Notes: generated from the letters alone by a model not told the origin. A DNA stretch of 64,000 nt from Apteryx mantelli (GCF_036417845.1 NC_089994.1:18680001-18744000), one strand, 5' to 3'; counted from the stretch's first letter, positions 1-42,243 are shown. Numbers and translations are program-made.

Positions 1-3000
1 TGCCTTCACAGTCCCATGCATGCTAGTACAGAAAGGTGGTGATGGGGGACACCAACCATTGCCAAAGACCACAGCAACTTGAATTGGCTTACGCTCATCA
101 CGAAACTGCACTGTGAGTTCCGCTTGCTACTCGTGGCTTATTTTTGGTATATTTTATTATGTGCTGTGCTGCGCTGCATGCAGGCCTGTTGTAATTTGAC
201 CTTCAAATTCTATATAGTCATTAGCATAACTGCATGTATTTGAGAGCAGGTAAAGCACAAAATGAGCTTGAAAGAAGCTTTTGGAAAAATGTAACTTAAT
301 AGTTAAGAATCTTGTTCTCTACTGGAAGAGGGAAAAAGTACTGATTGTTTTTTCTTTGTGCAGGATTGTATTTTTGAGTTGTAGGTGGAAGAGATGTTAA
401 TAATAAAAGAAAAATGAGTATCCAGCAGTGTTTGAATAACGAAGTCCCTTGTGCTGCTGTGGTAATTAGTCATGCGGTACTAGTTAGAAACGTGTGTTTT
501 CAGAGTCTTTTTTTTTTTTTTTCTTCCTGGAACTGCAGACCCTTGACAAATCCAGGGTTGCTGCAGCATGAGATAATCAGTGGTATTTTTTTCAAGGGGA
601 GAAGATCATCTTGTGCTGTTCTTGTGCAGAAACAAACCCTTACTCAGCCAGAGAGGCTGCTAAACTGAGACGGCTGGGAGACGATGGCAGAACATCGCTA
701 TGGGTTGAGCTGTGTTCTGTAGACTGATGCTTGTAAGAAGGTATGTGGATTCACCAAGGGGGAAGTAAAGAGATCCCAAGTGTAACCCACATGTTGTTAT
801 TTAATTAAAATATAGTTGTAAGCTTTTGCCAGCTGGGAAGTTTTTGTAGAGCACTACAGAGCAACGTATTCTGGGGAGCCTTAAAAAATAAAGAAGAATA
901 AACAAGTGATTGCCCTCTCTGGGGAGTGCAAGCTTCCTTAGTGCATTCTGCATGCACCCACATGCAGGAGATCTTACCAGGGTCAACATACTCTTTGAAA
1001 TCTATTCTGTTCTGTGGCTAATATATTTATTAATCTATTATGACGTTGACTGTTATCTTAAACATTATTTTTTAATACTGGCCTGTGGTTTTTTTTCATG
1101 CAAATGAATCAAAAAGCCCCCAAACAAAATTTTCTACTCAATTTCTTCTAGCTTTTGCAAGTTTCTTTCTTTAGACTTTTCAGATGTTCTTTAATTTTGG
1201 TTGGTTGATGTAACAGAATCCGTTGAGGTTTAGGTGGATTGTTTTGCTTACAGAATGGAAGGGAGAAAAGCAGTCTGCTTAGAAAAACGAACTCTGCTCA
1301 GAGTAATAGGCAGATGAGTCTGCCTTGTTATGCTTTGGATGAGAAAATAATTCTGTGAAATAATCTATCCAGTCTTTGCAATGTCCAGTGACAGGTATTT
1401 TTGAAGACGTTTCTTCCATGTAATTGCTATGTAGATGCATTTTAATAAAGTAATATTCCTGAAGATGTACTCACAGTTAACAATAGATTCTTTCATACCT
1501 CACTTGTTTTTTAGATGGATTTTCTAAGGCGATTAAGTTTGACTGCTTAGTCTGTCAGTCTCCTCGGCTTCTGAACTTGGCTAATTTGACATCACGGCTC
1601 AGGCGCAGCTTTGGACTGGATGCAGTTTTTGTGTTATTGGGGGTACCATTAGGAACAGGAAGAGGAGCTGAAATTATGTAGTGAGGGAAGGATAATTAGA
1701 CAGACAGCTCGGTCCGTTACCAAAATCGGCTTGTCGAGGTGTGTGGTTCATGGACCAGGGTGTTAATGATAGCTAAAAGCTGGCAAAGTTAGTCTCCTCT
1801 ATGTAAAGTTACTGAAGGTCTCCAGGATTGTGAAAGTCTTCTGGAATATATATGACTTGTTATGAAGAGATCTCTGAATCCTGATTTCAGTAAATGTATA
1901 TTTAAAAATGTTTTGCTGAGAGTGAAAGTGCAAATAACCAACACTTAAAGGTAACACTTAATTTTTCAAAACTTGAGATGTATTTCCAGACACTGCTTGC
2001 AAAATAATGATAACGAGCTTGTCTTTTCCCTTCTGCTGAGAAAAGCTCATATTCTTCCAAAAAATTTCAAGTGAATTAAGTAGATTAAAATTGTTTTGTT
2101 AGCTTAAACTTAGCTTTATGACTTAAATGAGGTGGCTGACTGCAACATCTTTTAATTTGTCCCTTTTATGGGCATTCTGTGTATCTAAATAGAATAATCA
2201 TGAATTTAATTGTGGCAGTTTACTAAAACATAAGTACAGCCAGCTGTATATCAGACAAAATACGTGTATTGAAAACGGTTTTGTACATGCTTTGAAGGAC
2301 GTTGCAACTAAGGTAAAAGTTTGTAAATGCCTTGCTCTGGGAATATTTCTGTCAGTATAGTTGCTTAACTAAGTGCATAGGCAAAAGTGTTCTTATTGTT
2401 TCGTTGTCTTAAGTTGATCCCTTTGTCACTTGGCTGGATGTTTTCATCCTCCGCTGAAATATTTAATTTTATTCAACTTTTTTTTACCGAGCTCAAGTCG
2501 GAGGACATGCAGTTACTGCATTTCAGCTGAAGGGGTGAAAAAATCCATTTGAATTTGATTGTGAAAGTGCTTCCAATTATGCCCCAAAACACTTTGCCAG
2601 GATATTAATGGAAGTGTAAAACTCAGCAGTGATTTAGTTGCTGAGTATACGTATGCATCTAGTAACATGCTCATGTGATAGCTAGAAGACATTAAATACA
2701 GTATTGTAAATAGACTCAAATCAGCAGTTTTACGATTTCCTAGGGATGAAAATGGTAAAGTTGGCATAACCCCTTTCTTCAAAGCAGGTCTAACTTTTTT
2801 AAGCAACGGAATACGTTGCCTAGGGAATGAGCAGGTCCTCGAAGCCGGGTGCACGCGAGGGGTGCTGGCAGCCAGCCGCTCGGGAAGCGGCCTCCTGCGG
2901 GTGCCGCGCCGAATCTTCCCACCTCGTGTCAAGTGGTACGTCAGGAGGTTGGTTAAATTTCCCTTTTCCTGCGCCAGTCCTGCTTGGGTGCGGGAGCTGC

Positions 3001-3428
3001 TGGCTGACTTGTGGTCAGCACTCCCTGGTGGCTGTTTTAAATGGTTTCAGGCTCGGAGTGACTCGGGGACAGGGAAGGAGCAAGCTGCCTCGCGAGGAGG
3101 CCCTGTAGCGCAGCAAGCCCAGAGCTGTACTTTTATATGCACAGTCATCTATAAAGCTTAGATTAAACAATGTAAATATGTATAGTAAATATTAAATTTC
3201 AACCTTGGATACAGGAGCTCCATAGTTCATGAAGCATTACAGTTACTGTGTCAGAATAAATTTCTCAAAGTTTTCTATTACTTTGAAAATATTGGTAATA
3301 CCTGTGCTTGGGGCATTTAATCAAAAGTGTGTCTTTCCATTTCTGTACAAAAAAAACCCTCTATAGCTCTTTACAAGGAAGAGCTATGTGAGGAGAGAAC
3401 AGATTTTTCTCTATTGGTTGGATACTGA

Positions 3429-3451
3429 TTTTTTTTTTTTTTTTTTTTTTT
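3429..3451. repeat. Poly(T) run, 23 T
   Basis: Uninterrupted homopolymer in non-coding DNA. No flanking retroposon body is recognisable. Confidence 0.9.
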
Positions 3452-4079
3452 AAGACTGCTAATTTGGGGACATGTAAAACAGAAGTACTGTTGTATTCAG
3501 AAAAGACCACCAAGATAAGGAACGCTGTATTTTGTCACTGAAGTTTTTCTTGGAGATAAGTTAGTGATGGAGCGCAGTGCTCTCAACCATTGTTTAAAAG
3601 GGAAGAAACCCCATTTCCCCAGAGAACACGCTGGTTATTCCATCTTCTGCCAAGAAGTGTATTTCTAAGTAGTGTTTCTGATATAATGAAACTTTGCTTG
3701 AGAACCATTTCATAAAATATCATCTAGAAAATATTCAATTAAATCTCTTCCTGAAAGGTTTAGGGGAAGAGAGAGAGAGAGATGCAAAAACATGTTGTTA
3801 CTTTATATCACAAATTAGGAAATAACAAGAACTGAATAAACAAGAAAGTGAGCAGCTTTTAACATTTATTTTCTTCACTTAATATCTGTACTCTTTCTCC
3901 CCCTCACAATTCGAAGTTGCCTTAGCTTTTATTATATCAGCTATTTCTGCTATCCATTCAAGTGGGCTGTTTTCAGAGTTTCCATGGACAGCGCACATCT
4001 GACTTATCAGCGTTGCGTGCTTTTATCCAGTATACGCTCTTACTGCTCCCCTGTGTTCAGGCATTGCAATGGAAACGTA

Positions 4080-4330
4080 TGCCCAGATGACATCCCGGCG
4101 CCAGCCCGTCGGGTGGGCGCGGAGCGGAGCGCGGGCTCCGCCGGGCTGCGGGCTCCGCTGTGCCGGGGGGAGCGGGTCGGGCCGAGGGCGCCTGGGAGCT
4201 GCCGGAGCTTGGGAGGGGGGACGGCTGGCAGGAACCGTCTGGGAAGGCAGAAGGACTCGTGGTCTGGAGAGGAGGGGGCAACGCGGAGGAGTGACAGCGA
4301 GCCCTTGCCCCAAAGGCTGTGAACAGTTTG
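4080..4330. other. Small CpG-rich patch
   Basis: A GC-dense, CpG-dense segment stands out from AT-rich flanks about 0.5 kb before the X-box/TATA cluster. It may be part of a CpG-island promoter region for the downstream KIAA1671 isoform. No convincing coding exon or splice pair is visible. The overlapping open frames on both strands are of the kind GC-rich DNA produces by chance. Confidence 0.4.
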
Positions 4331-4804
4331 GGAGTGGAGGAGTTGCTTTGTTTTTTCTCTAGAAATAGAAACAAAGCTGAAAGCTTGTTTTAGTCCTTAT
4401 CTAATTTAAAACAGAAAACTAAACTAATGGTTAGATCTTTTAAGCTTTGTTTTGGACTTCTGGGTTAATCATTGTCTTAGGTTGATGTCACAGGCACTAA
4501 ACTAAAAGGGGTCTTGTTTTACGTTGTAAATCACCCAGTAGAAAGGTAATAGGGGATTGCACCGTCTCTGAGTACCGCTTCCACTACGGGGACCTGTTTT
4601 GGGGGTTTCGTCCCAACCTGCTGCTCTTCCCTGTTAGTGTTCTTCGTCGCCGTCTAAAATGTTCCTTCACCAAGATGTTGTTCTTGCGCTTCTAAGGAAG
4701 GGTTAAAATCAGTAAGTACACGTGACATATGCAAACTATGAATCATTCCAATAGATCTGTTCAACTCCTGCCTGCTTAGGCAGCAAGCAGATGCTGTTCC
4801 CTTG

Positions 4805-4818
4805 GTTGCCGTGGCAAC
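4805..4818. promoter_or_regulatory. RFX X-box, perfect inverted repeat
   Basis: GTTGCCGTGGCAAC is a perfect palindromic X-box of the type bound by RFX transcription factors (half-sites GTTGCC and GGCAAC, two-base spacer). It lies 12 bp before a TATA-like box. RFX factors typically act at promoters of ciliary genes. Binding here is inferred from sequence only. Confidence 0.65.
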
Positions 4819-4829
4819 CCTGCCTGTAC

Positions 4830-4838
4830 TATAATAAA
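4830..4838 (+). promoter_or_regulatory. TATA-like box of candidate internal KIAA1671 promoter
   Basis: TATAATAAA follows the X-box. A start of transcription about 30 bp downstream, near 4860, would give a 5' UTR exon that could end at the donor-like ctgag|gtgggc at 5040/5041. The splice link to the coding exon at 5955 cannot be proved from sequence. Confidence 0.45.
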
Positions 4839-5954
4839 GCCCAGCCCAGATCCTTCCTTAGGCAGACCTCTGCGGCTGTTTCACCTAGCTCATTGTTTCC
4901 TCCCCGGAGGAGAGGAAAGCGAGGCACAGAGTGAGGAGAACAGGATACCAGCGGCGGCGGCTTTCGTCAGCGTCTAACCTCTGGCGCCTGTTCCGGGAGC
5001 GCTCGGAGCATGGCAAACCCGCGCGGTCCGCGAGGCTGAGGTGGGCTTGCAAACGGCGCTGACATCCACCAGCTTCTCCCGAGTGTGCAGAGACTTTAAT
5101 AGGCGTGGGGAAGTCTTGACGCCGGCCGCTTGCGAAGCGTGCCGGCGTTGCCGGCCCGTTCCCCTGGTGCGGAGCCCCCCGTGCGGTGGAGGAGCTGATG
5201 TCATTCCGCAGATCTCTGGCAGGCTCCGAGCAGCAGCAAGTCCAGTCTTGAAGGCAGCAGGCTTGACACGGTTCCCCTCGGCTTCGCGCTGCCTCGGGAT
5301 TTGTACTTCTGGAAGTGAAAAATCTTGTAAAACGCTGCTGGGGACTGGGAGACGGCTGAGGAGGGAATTCTGCAGATATTGATACCTGTCTTCATAGTTG
5401 CTGGTGAAGAAAAAATTGGGGTTTATTGTTCAGGAGATCTAATCATTTTGCTGCTAAATGGATTGTTTAGAAGCATCAGAACTTTGTTTAATGCACTGTT
5501 ACCTGAAAAACTACCCAGCCAGAAGAATACGATTTTTTTATCATTCTGATAAAAGGGAGTTGCTTTTCCAGTTCTGAAATGAGAAAGTAAGGGACTAATT
5601 CTCTGCTTGTAAACAGACTAATTTCAAGTGACCGTGTCAGAAGTTAAACCTTGATTTCTCTTTTTAACGTGGCTGAATTGAACATGTTTTGATGGAACTC
5701 TGTTAATTGGAAATCTGACTGTAAGGAGGAGAAGTCTTTTATGTTTTCCTACTTGACAAATACCAGTCTTGAACCTCACATACCTTTTGTTATATAAATA
5801 TAGAAATATGATCATGTTTTAGTCTAGTGCTATTTATACTAGCAGAAATTATTTTATAAGGGGGATCTTTTTTGGAAAATAAAATCCAGGGTTGTAACGG
5901 AGAATATATTTTAAAATTGCTACTCAATATTGATTCCTCCTCTCTGCTGGAAAA

Positions 5955-34037
<28,083 letters not shown>

Positions 34038-37000
34038 AAAGGTACTTTCTGAAAGAAAGATGGTCTTTGCTAAGTGAAAGTGTGCTGTAAGGACTGTGTT
34101 AGATGAAGACACGATGTCCTTCCCATTTGGTGTAGCAGAGGCGGGTGTAAGGACACGCTCTTTGTGACTGGCGCTGTGGTTGGTCATGCAGCAGATCTAT
34201 AGCTAACACTCGGACCTTTTAAGTAGATGACAATGATTTAAAAAAAAAAAAAAAAAGACATGTGGAAAATGTTTCTTGAGTGTGTCAGTATTACAGTCCT
34301 GTAAGCATAAACATTAAAGCGGACTGTCACTATGGAACATCCATCCGGGAACGGGAAGTGATTCTGTGCTGAGGCAGAGCCGTGTTCATAGGTGCTTAGC
34401 GCACGGGTGATAGAGTTTCACTTTTTCTCTGCAGGCAGTCTTATTTTTACAGTACTCTGTCCATTTGTCCTGCCACTTTGTGATGCTTCCATTAAGCAAG
34501 AATGAGTCTGCCACTGAATAACTGCACACATTTTGAAAACTTTGGACTATGCTATTTCAGCAATATTCTGGGCAGCTCTTGGGCATCTAGTATACTAAAT
34601 AAGTTGAGACCAAGATGACACTGTACCAATAACGTGCATTGACTGGGACTTCCCTGTTACAGACGGTTCTCGGTGTCTGACTATTTCATTAACCATGTCA
34701 CACTGAGTTATTTCAGTAGCTTCTGTTTTTTCTTTCCAGATAATGATGATAACTAGGAGAAGATATAGAAGTTTAACAGAAGCCTTAACTCATCTGAACC
34801 TAAAATTCACATGTCATGTTGCTGCTGTTTGCTTCCTGCCTCAACTGCTATGTGCATGGTGCCTTCCTGTTTTGTGGAGAAAGCTGCTTAATATTCATAG
34901 TCAAATACAAAGCTGTATCTTTTCAGATATGGGAGGATAGTCACTTTAGACCTACCTGGAAGAAGAACCAGTGCTTCATAGTTAGCACTTCAGAGGGTTT
35001 TGAGAGCTTGTAATGTTTGATCTAGGAGTGCTGTGCATCAGAAAAGTCCCCCTCACTGTTGAGCGAAGACTGCATTTCTACGTGCATGTTCAGCGACTCA
35101 ACAGCATGACTTCTGGTAGGCATGTCAGGTGTAAGGCTGGTTTTGTATTTGTTTATGAAAATAACAATTTTAATCAATTTTATCTTTTTTGTAAAAAAGA
35201 AAAGTAAGCTCCTATTTAGAATGAAGCTTGTGCAAGGTGAGAGTGAAAGAACAAATTATGTTTACTGCCATACTGAAAAAGGAAACTTGATTATTTTTTG
35301 TAAAATGTATTTTTGATTGGCTTATATTTACATGTGATCTGCTGATCTAGCAGATTAATATAATTTTTAGATGAACAAAATGTTAATTTTTGTCATTCTT
35401 GAAATGGTATTCTGTGTTTTGTCAGCATGTGGAATAATTGCTTCATTGGAATGTCTTACCTAAAAAGATCAAGCAATAATGTCAACCAGTTCTCTTTAAG
35501 AAAAAAAAATGTAAATACTGTTTTTTATTACAAAAAAGGAAGGGAAGAGGGAGGAGGTTAAACTCATATCAGGGTTCCAGTTAATTATTGAATGTCACTT
35601 TAATAGCAGTTCGCATAGTCCCACTTCATATTTTTATTCATTAACTTGTAAATACTGGTTTTACGTTTTTATTTCTATGCTAATTTTGCGGGATAAGCTA
35701 AATGTGTTTTTCAGTTTCTCAAATGAATTGCCTATCTTCTTTTGGTAAATCCATGGTTATGTTAGCAGTGTAGATAATCTCAGGCATAGCACTGGTGTTC
35801 TGAATATCACTGATATCACAAATGTATTAATATATCTTTGAATACAGATTCTGATATATCAACCGAGATGTCTGTTTAAGACACAGTTTATTCTTTTCCT
35901 GAACAAGTGCTCTTTTCAGAAAACCTTTTAAAAAAGTAACCCAACAAGGGAGTTTATTCTGTCATGTCAGTATTCCTCACGACTCAGCTAAGAAAGTAGC
36001 AACATGGGAACATTGAGACAGAGTCAACCGAGTTCTCCTCGTTTTCTCTTCTGGTGCCCTTCGGTAGCAAAGGGTTTGGCCAGGGCCTCCTGCAAAGCCG
36101 CTGCCGTGAAGCCGCTTTGACCAGCACGGCAGTGGAGGGAGGAGAGACAAGAGTGGAAACAGGTTGCTGCTTATTACGTTGCACTTCTGTGTCCTACTGC
36201 ACAGGGCTCTCTAAATACTCAAACTAAAGCACCAGCACTTGAACTCCTTTTCCCTTTTTACGATTGGCATTTCAGAAAGCTTGATTTTTGTGGGGCCACC
36301 GCAAGGGTGCATCTGCTAACCGAAGTGGCATGCCCGGTCTGCTGTCTAGCGAGCTCGTAGCTGCCAAAACCATGTGCCAATTCTTCTCACGGAGAAGTCG
36401 CAGATGAGGTGATCTCTTTTATCCCAGTCTGCTCTTAGGAAATCACAGCAGTATGTCAAGAGACAAGTCCCATATGCACCTCGCTCCCAGATTTAGTTCC
36501 AAGGCAGTTCTCTGTACTTAATGGAGATAAAATGAGAATGTTTCTCTAGTTTAAAAGTCTTTACTCATTGCTTGCCCCAGTTCACATCAGAGCTGTTTTA
36601 GGGCCTCTTGTGCTACCAGTCGAGAAATTATCACCAAGATTTCTGCCAAGTATTTCCTTTTATGTGGCTTGTTACCTGGGGAATTGGAGATGGACTTCCA
36701 TTTGATTGCAGTTGGCCAGACTATTAAAGAGCTACTCTTAACTAATTTTAAAATGAGTATATATTTTCTTCCCTCTTCTTTAGATGATGGTGGAAAAGGC
36801 AGCTCTTTTAGAAAAGCTTTGCATATTTGTCTTTTTGGATTTTTTTTTTAAGACAGCATTCAAAGTGTGTCATCGGTTGTATATCATGTATTCTGTATAC
36901 ACTTCACTTAGTTTTAAGCAGCAATGTTTGTAGGTGTGATAGAGGAATAATGATTGTTTTTCTTATCATTACTCAAGTCAAGTGGGGCTTACTTTAAAAA

Positions 37001-37170
37001 GTATCTAGAAATCAGGTAAATTCCCCCTGCTTACAAGAATATTTACACAGGTTTAATTTTAGAATTCAGCAGGTTGACAGTGTCTCATTACCAATAGTTG
37101 GAGGATTTAATGCTTCTTGGTCTAATAAATGAAGGCCAGAAATTATTTAAATAAACTGCAATATTTCCTC
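34038..37170 (+). other. KIAA1671: Probable KIAA1671 3' UTR and flank
   Basis: No coding content is visible after the stop codon. The first clear AATAAA signals on this strand are at 37124-37129 and 37150-37155, allowing a 3' UTR of about 3.1 kb. A variant ATTAAA near 34313 could give a shorter end. Which is used cannot be read from sequence. Confidence 0.4.
37124..37155 (+). terminator. Candidate poly(A) signals for KIAA1671
   Basis: Two AATAAA hexamers 26 bp apart (37124-37129 and 37150-37155) lie downstream of the last KIAA1671 exon in AT-rich DNA. Assignment is tentative because AATAAA is common in such sequence. Confidence 0.35.
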
Positions 37171-40100
37171 TGTGCGTGAGGAAACTGAGGGGAAGAATAT
37201 TAGGTTTCCACAAAGCCCTTTGAATGTATATGCATTTCCACATCTGCTTGGACAATGCACTGAAACTTAGCTGTATTTAGTAGTTTAACCTACTACTGAG
37301 AAATGTTAATGCTTAAATGTCTGATTAAAAAGCATCTTCAGAATGTTGTTGAATGGGAAAGTGTTTTTTCTGCTCTATCACTTCTTGTATATGAATTAAA
37401 TATCTATTTCCTTCTCTTCAGGTTCTCACTATGTAATAAGAGATCTATATATATGTTATTACTTCATAAATGATAGAATCTACTGTAATACAAATTTTAT
37501 TTTAATTCCAAATAATGCTTGTTAAGTTTTTTCTTTTGTTGCCACATGTTATGTTTGATGTTAATATAAGATGGGAATGAGCTCTTAGTTTCAGCACTTT
37601 CTTCAGACAGGCTTTTTCATTAATTATTGGAATCTGTCATAAGAGCAGGTTTCAACTCTTATCCTAACAGTGTTTAATAACAAATGTGATGGAGACCCTG
37701 GCATTCCCTGTGGAATACAGTGTAGTAGAAGTATTTAGTCTGTTACTTTAAGACTATTCTGCTTTTTTTTTTCCCCTGCTATTTCTTCAAAAGCTGTATC
37801 AGGAGAGCATCTTTTTTAAAAGTGAAAGTACATGGTTTGTGGAATTTAGAAATGTTTCTTTTCTGATTGCATTTTTCTCTTACTATTAACAGAAATCCTC
37901 CCTCAGTTTTCATTTGTCATTTGTGGAAGCATACAGCCTTTCTACTTCTTTTTGCTGCAGCCTCCAGCTATGGATTTCTTTCTTTTCATTTTCTGTTTGC
38001 AGATTCACCTTGTTAAAGTTTGTATAGCTTTAATTTTAGTAGTTATTTGTTCAAAAGTTTGCTGCTTTGGTATTGCTTCTGTTTGCTGTATAGAAAGATG
38101 CAACATTTCTACTCTTCAGCCTTTGAACTCCAAAAGTTTTGTAGAATGTGGTCTGATGGGACTCAAACCTCCCACTTTTATGCTTGCACAGAGGTTTTCC
38201 TTCACTCTGGTATTTTGTTTGCAGACAGTTATTGGCAAACTATTGGGTGCATTTTACGTCAGATTTATAAATGCAAACTGTTATTCAGTCGTTTTATCTG
38301 GAGCAGCAGCATCAGTTAGGTGATAACCTTAAGTACGTGTGCAAACATACTGAAATATGCCTCCTGTCTTAGGGAATTAAACTGAGGATGTGGTTTGATG
38401 TTGGTGTTACTTGGAGAGCTGATACACCAAAATGTATTGGTGGGGATCAGAGCAGTTCCAAGACAAATATCATATTAATATTTATACAGTCCTTTAAGTC
38501 TATGCCCAGTGAAATGAACTTCTGTCTCTACCCTTTTCACTTACTATGGAGGAAAAAACCCTATTGCTGATACTACAGTAACGTTGCCCTTAGTATGACT
38601 ACTTGCAGACAGCCAGAATGTCTTTGGCACACATCTTATTTGACTGTCTGGAGCCAAAGGAATTGCATATCCAGAAATCCTGTGGTCCCAGTCCAAATAC
38701 ATCCCAGTTTTGTGGTACCAGAGATGTGGTTAGAGTGGATCCACAGGAGGAGAGCAGAATTACTGGCGTGAACCAGGCCTGATTTGTTTTGTTAAAAATA
38801 GCGAAGTCAGTTGAATGTAACATTTTAGGAAACAGCAATGGGTTTCATGCACGTGATGTGGTGGAAGGGGTTTACTGGTCGCTAAATGCAGAGAGCTAAC
38901 TTTGAATGGTAAAACTGCACTCCCTACCGGGACAGCTTGTTTGCTTGCAGATGGGGTGTTTCAGCAGGCTGGCGCTCCGCTCAGCTCTCCTGCAGTAGCT
39001 GCATCCATGCCGAGTCCTTCCGTCTGCTCCGGCCCCGTCCTGGGGTAGGGATGTGCTTCTGTAGCCATGCTTTCAGCATTACTTACTGCTATTGCAAAAC
39101 CAGCCCCAACGAAAACAAACTATTCCAGTAAAAGCATTGCGTTGCCATTATAGCTGTGCTCACCTGGAGACGCCGTTGTGGGTCAGAGATCGCTGCCGTC
39201 CCGTTCCTGAAGGACGGCTGTGCACATCCACGGCGTAGGCGCAGCAAAGCAGCCGGTCCCAGATCCCAGGGCGCCGGCGGTGCTGCGCTAGATAAGGAGC
39301 CCAGGCGCTGCCCTGGTGTGGTGAAGGAAAAGCAAATGTTTGTTTTCGCATTGACTTGACCTCTGAACTCATGAGAAAGTCGTCAGCTGTTCTTCCTAGA
39401 TCCTCCTGTGAATTAAGGAAAAAGAGACGTGCTTTTAGGGAGGACAGGACTTATGTGGCAGAGACCAGACTCCACGGAGGCTTAGCTGGGACCCGGGGAT
39501 ACCGTCCGCTGAGGCCTCTCGCCCAGGATGGCGGAGCCCGGGCACCCGTGGTTCCCCCCAGGTCTGTCCCGCGCTGACACCAGTGGCGAGGGTGAGTGAC
39601 GGGCCTCGATGCTGAGGGTGAGGTTCGGGACGGCTCGTCTCGAGCAGCGCCGATCCTGACGCGCTTGGCTGCCTCCCCCTGCCGCCCTCATCCTCCTAGC
39701 TCAAAGTATTGTCGCGAAATTATCATCTGAAATAGCTTTTCGTGCTATTGGTGGGATTTGGAAAAGGAGGAAAGACAAGGTCTAATGGCTTATGGGTTTT
39801 CCGCTTTCCATGTTAAACATGATGAGAGTATCAAGCCTGTTTTTAAAGGAGCTATTGTATAGACAACAATTTTTTTATATCATTCTACATAGCCTTATAG
39901 AATATGTAAATATGGGTCACAATATATTGTGCTATAGAAAATATTTTGTACTACATAGTTTCCTAAGTAATAAAGATATTCTGGTTGTTGTGTATCGTAC
40001 TGTACAATTATGATTCAGAGTTTAGCTTTACCAGATACTGAAAAATCTATTTTCTAACAATATGCTGTAAGCATTTCTCATAGGGATTTGAGAGGCTGAC

Positions 40101-42230
40101 AGCAAAAGGAAATTGAGTTCTGTAAGGAAGAAAAGTCAATGAGATCTAGTGTCCCTTCTGTCATGTTTTTGCAATTGCCTTATCAATGTACAAGGTCCAT
40201 GAGTTTGGAAAATGAAGATTCATGGGCACCGTAGCCATTGCAAAACTAAATGTAAGCAGGGATGCTGCCGAGGAATGGACTGGTAAGAAAAATCCTGTAT
40301 TTTTAATCTGTTGAAAATAGGTACTATCGTGTTTGGTAAAAGACACAAATTAATCCATTCCACTTTCTCCTTTGAGTACTTTTTCTGTATAGAAGTGATT
40401 TTATATTTTACAGCCAAGAGGTTTCAAATTCAAAGAAAAGATGAAAATGTGAAAAGGAACTGCAATAAAAACGAACTAATGAAACTGCTGTCTGTGGTGG
40501 GTCTTTGTAGGTACAAAATGTCACTGAATAACGACAACGCATGCGTTCTGCATTGAGCCGTGCTGTCGGTTGCGTTTTGGGTTCAGCTTTGCAGTGCCGA
40601 GATACTGTATCCCGTCCCACCTCAGCTTTCGTTTAGCAGAGCCGTGTAACACCGCGGGGCCCTGCTGGGTCCGTGGGTGGGCTTGCTGGCTTTGGTATGG
40701 AAAAAAACTGCTGACAGAAAAGGCTAAACTCCTTTGTAAGAGTGATTTGTCTCATGCTGCATCAGGAACCGCAGCGTTGGGCAGCGGTGAAAATAGTTGT
40801 GTGTTGGGCAGCGTGAGCGTAGCGTCGCAGCAGAAATGGTCTAGGTTGTTTCCGTCCTCCCTGGCTTGGCTCATCGTTTCTGCAGCTCACCATCTGTCTC
40901 AGCCACGATCCGTGCTAGGGCGTTTTTGCCTCCTATAGAAAACCAACGAGTTTGGCTGTAAGTTAGTGAGAGCGTAATGATGACGACGCTTTCCGTAAAC
41001 AGTTGCAGTGTTTGGATGCGATGCAGCAATCGCAGCAGAGAGCTCTTTCCAGTGCGGTTCTGCTTGGGTAACGCTGCAGAGAAGGGAGTTTTCCAGTTAT
41101 GTGCCAGTTAGTATGGTCAAACTTGTAGTTTGTCTAAGTAAGTAATGAAGTGGCTTTTTGGTGATGTCAGGAAATGTTTCATACGTAGCTCTTAGTTCCA
41201 AGACTAGGCCTAGTAAAAGCAAGTAGAAAACCCTATAAGAGGAGCAGTAAAAGCAACGATGTCAGCACCCTGCTTGGATCTTCGTCCTCAAAGAAACCCT
41301 AAGACAGGGGCTGCCGCTGTCCCGTCTGCAGGGCGCTCGGTCGCCTCCGCCTCCGCTGTGCAGGGACTGCCGCTCTCTGCTCCAGCCTTCGGTTCCCGGT
41401 AATTTGGCACAGGTGACACCGTGTGCTCAAACTTAAGCCTGCAGTTGTGCTTTGCTGAATTGGGTCCTTACACCTGATCTGTGAATTGCTCTAATCCACT
41501 CGTGAGGCCTGTTGACTCCAGCACCTTGAGGTTCGTGTGGGGCTGAACTTAGCTTAGTTTTGCTTGTAGAATAATGAATTAGGCCTCCTACAGGCAGAGC
41601 AAAATCCTGTCTCAACTTGGCATTCACGAAGGAAGGGCTGCCCTTTCTCTGTCAGATTACGTGTTTTGCCTCTAAAGACAGATCCATCCGCATACAAGGT
41701 GGTTAAACCTCTGAAAGATGCAGTCTCCTCGACCCTGGGGGCGTGCGCGCGTTGGGGAGGAAGGTGACCCGAGGCGCAGAGAAGGAAAAGGGGCTTGGCG
41801 AGGACGATGCTCCTGGTAGGGTCAAAGCTGAGACGAGACCCCGGCCTCGAGGTGCCAGTCTTGGGTGCTCACTGCAGTGCCAGGCCGCCTCCGCCAGCCC
41901 TGCAGAGCTCGCCGTGCGCCGAGGACAGCCCGCGTCTCGGGTCGCGTGCTAGCCCAAACAAGCTGTAAATATTTTGCATGGTTTTTTGCTTTGCACTGTG
42001 CTTGGTTTCTAGGCTAAACCCTCCCATTAACTGCTGATGGGAGAGTTTTCCAGAGAATCTGGCAAGAAGTAACGTGAACATGCTGATGTGAATTTTGACA
42101 CTAATCTTCTGTAAATCGAGTGGCACATTTTTAAGGGACAGCCGGGAGAAATTTGAAAACATTTCCATAGTACACTGCGAACTCACGCTATTGAAATGAG
42201 ATCTCATGGATGGAATTCAGTGGACGCAGC
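37171..42230. other. Intergenic DNA between KIAA1671 and CRYBB3
   Basis: I see no supported gene. The first half is AT-rich. Moderately GC/CpG-rich patches at about 38.9-39.7 and 41.3-41.95 kb carry short chance open frames. Confidence 0.6.
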
Positions 42231-42243
42231 TGCTGTATCAGCG
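42231..42243. promoter_or_regulatory. CRYBB3: Maf recognition element-like site upstream of CRYBB3
   Basis: TGCTGTATCAGCG matches the T-MARE layout TGCTG-N3-CAGC(A), with both half-sites intact and a 3-bp spacer. It sits within a 7-bp inverted repeat (tggacgc...gcgtcca) and 35 bp before a TATA-like box. Large Maf proteins are known activators of lens crystallin promoters. Use here is inferred. Confidence 0.55.

Larger units (their letters stand above)
1..4804. other. Non-coding DNA upstream of the internal KIAA1671 promoter
   Basis: I see no exon that I can support here. If the full-length KIAA1671 transcript starts outside the window, this stretch would be intronic to it. It is AT-rich with many stops in all frames. 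Contents are a 23-T run at 3429-3451 and a short CpG-rich patch at about 4080-4330 whose open frames on both strands look like composition effects. Confidence 0.5.
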
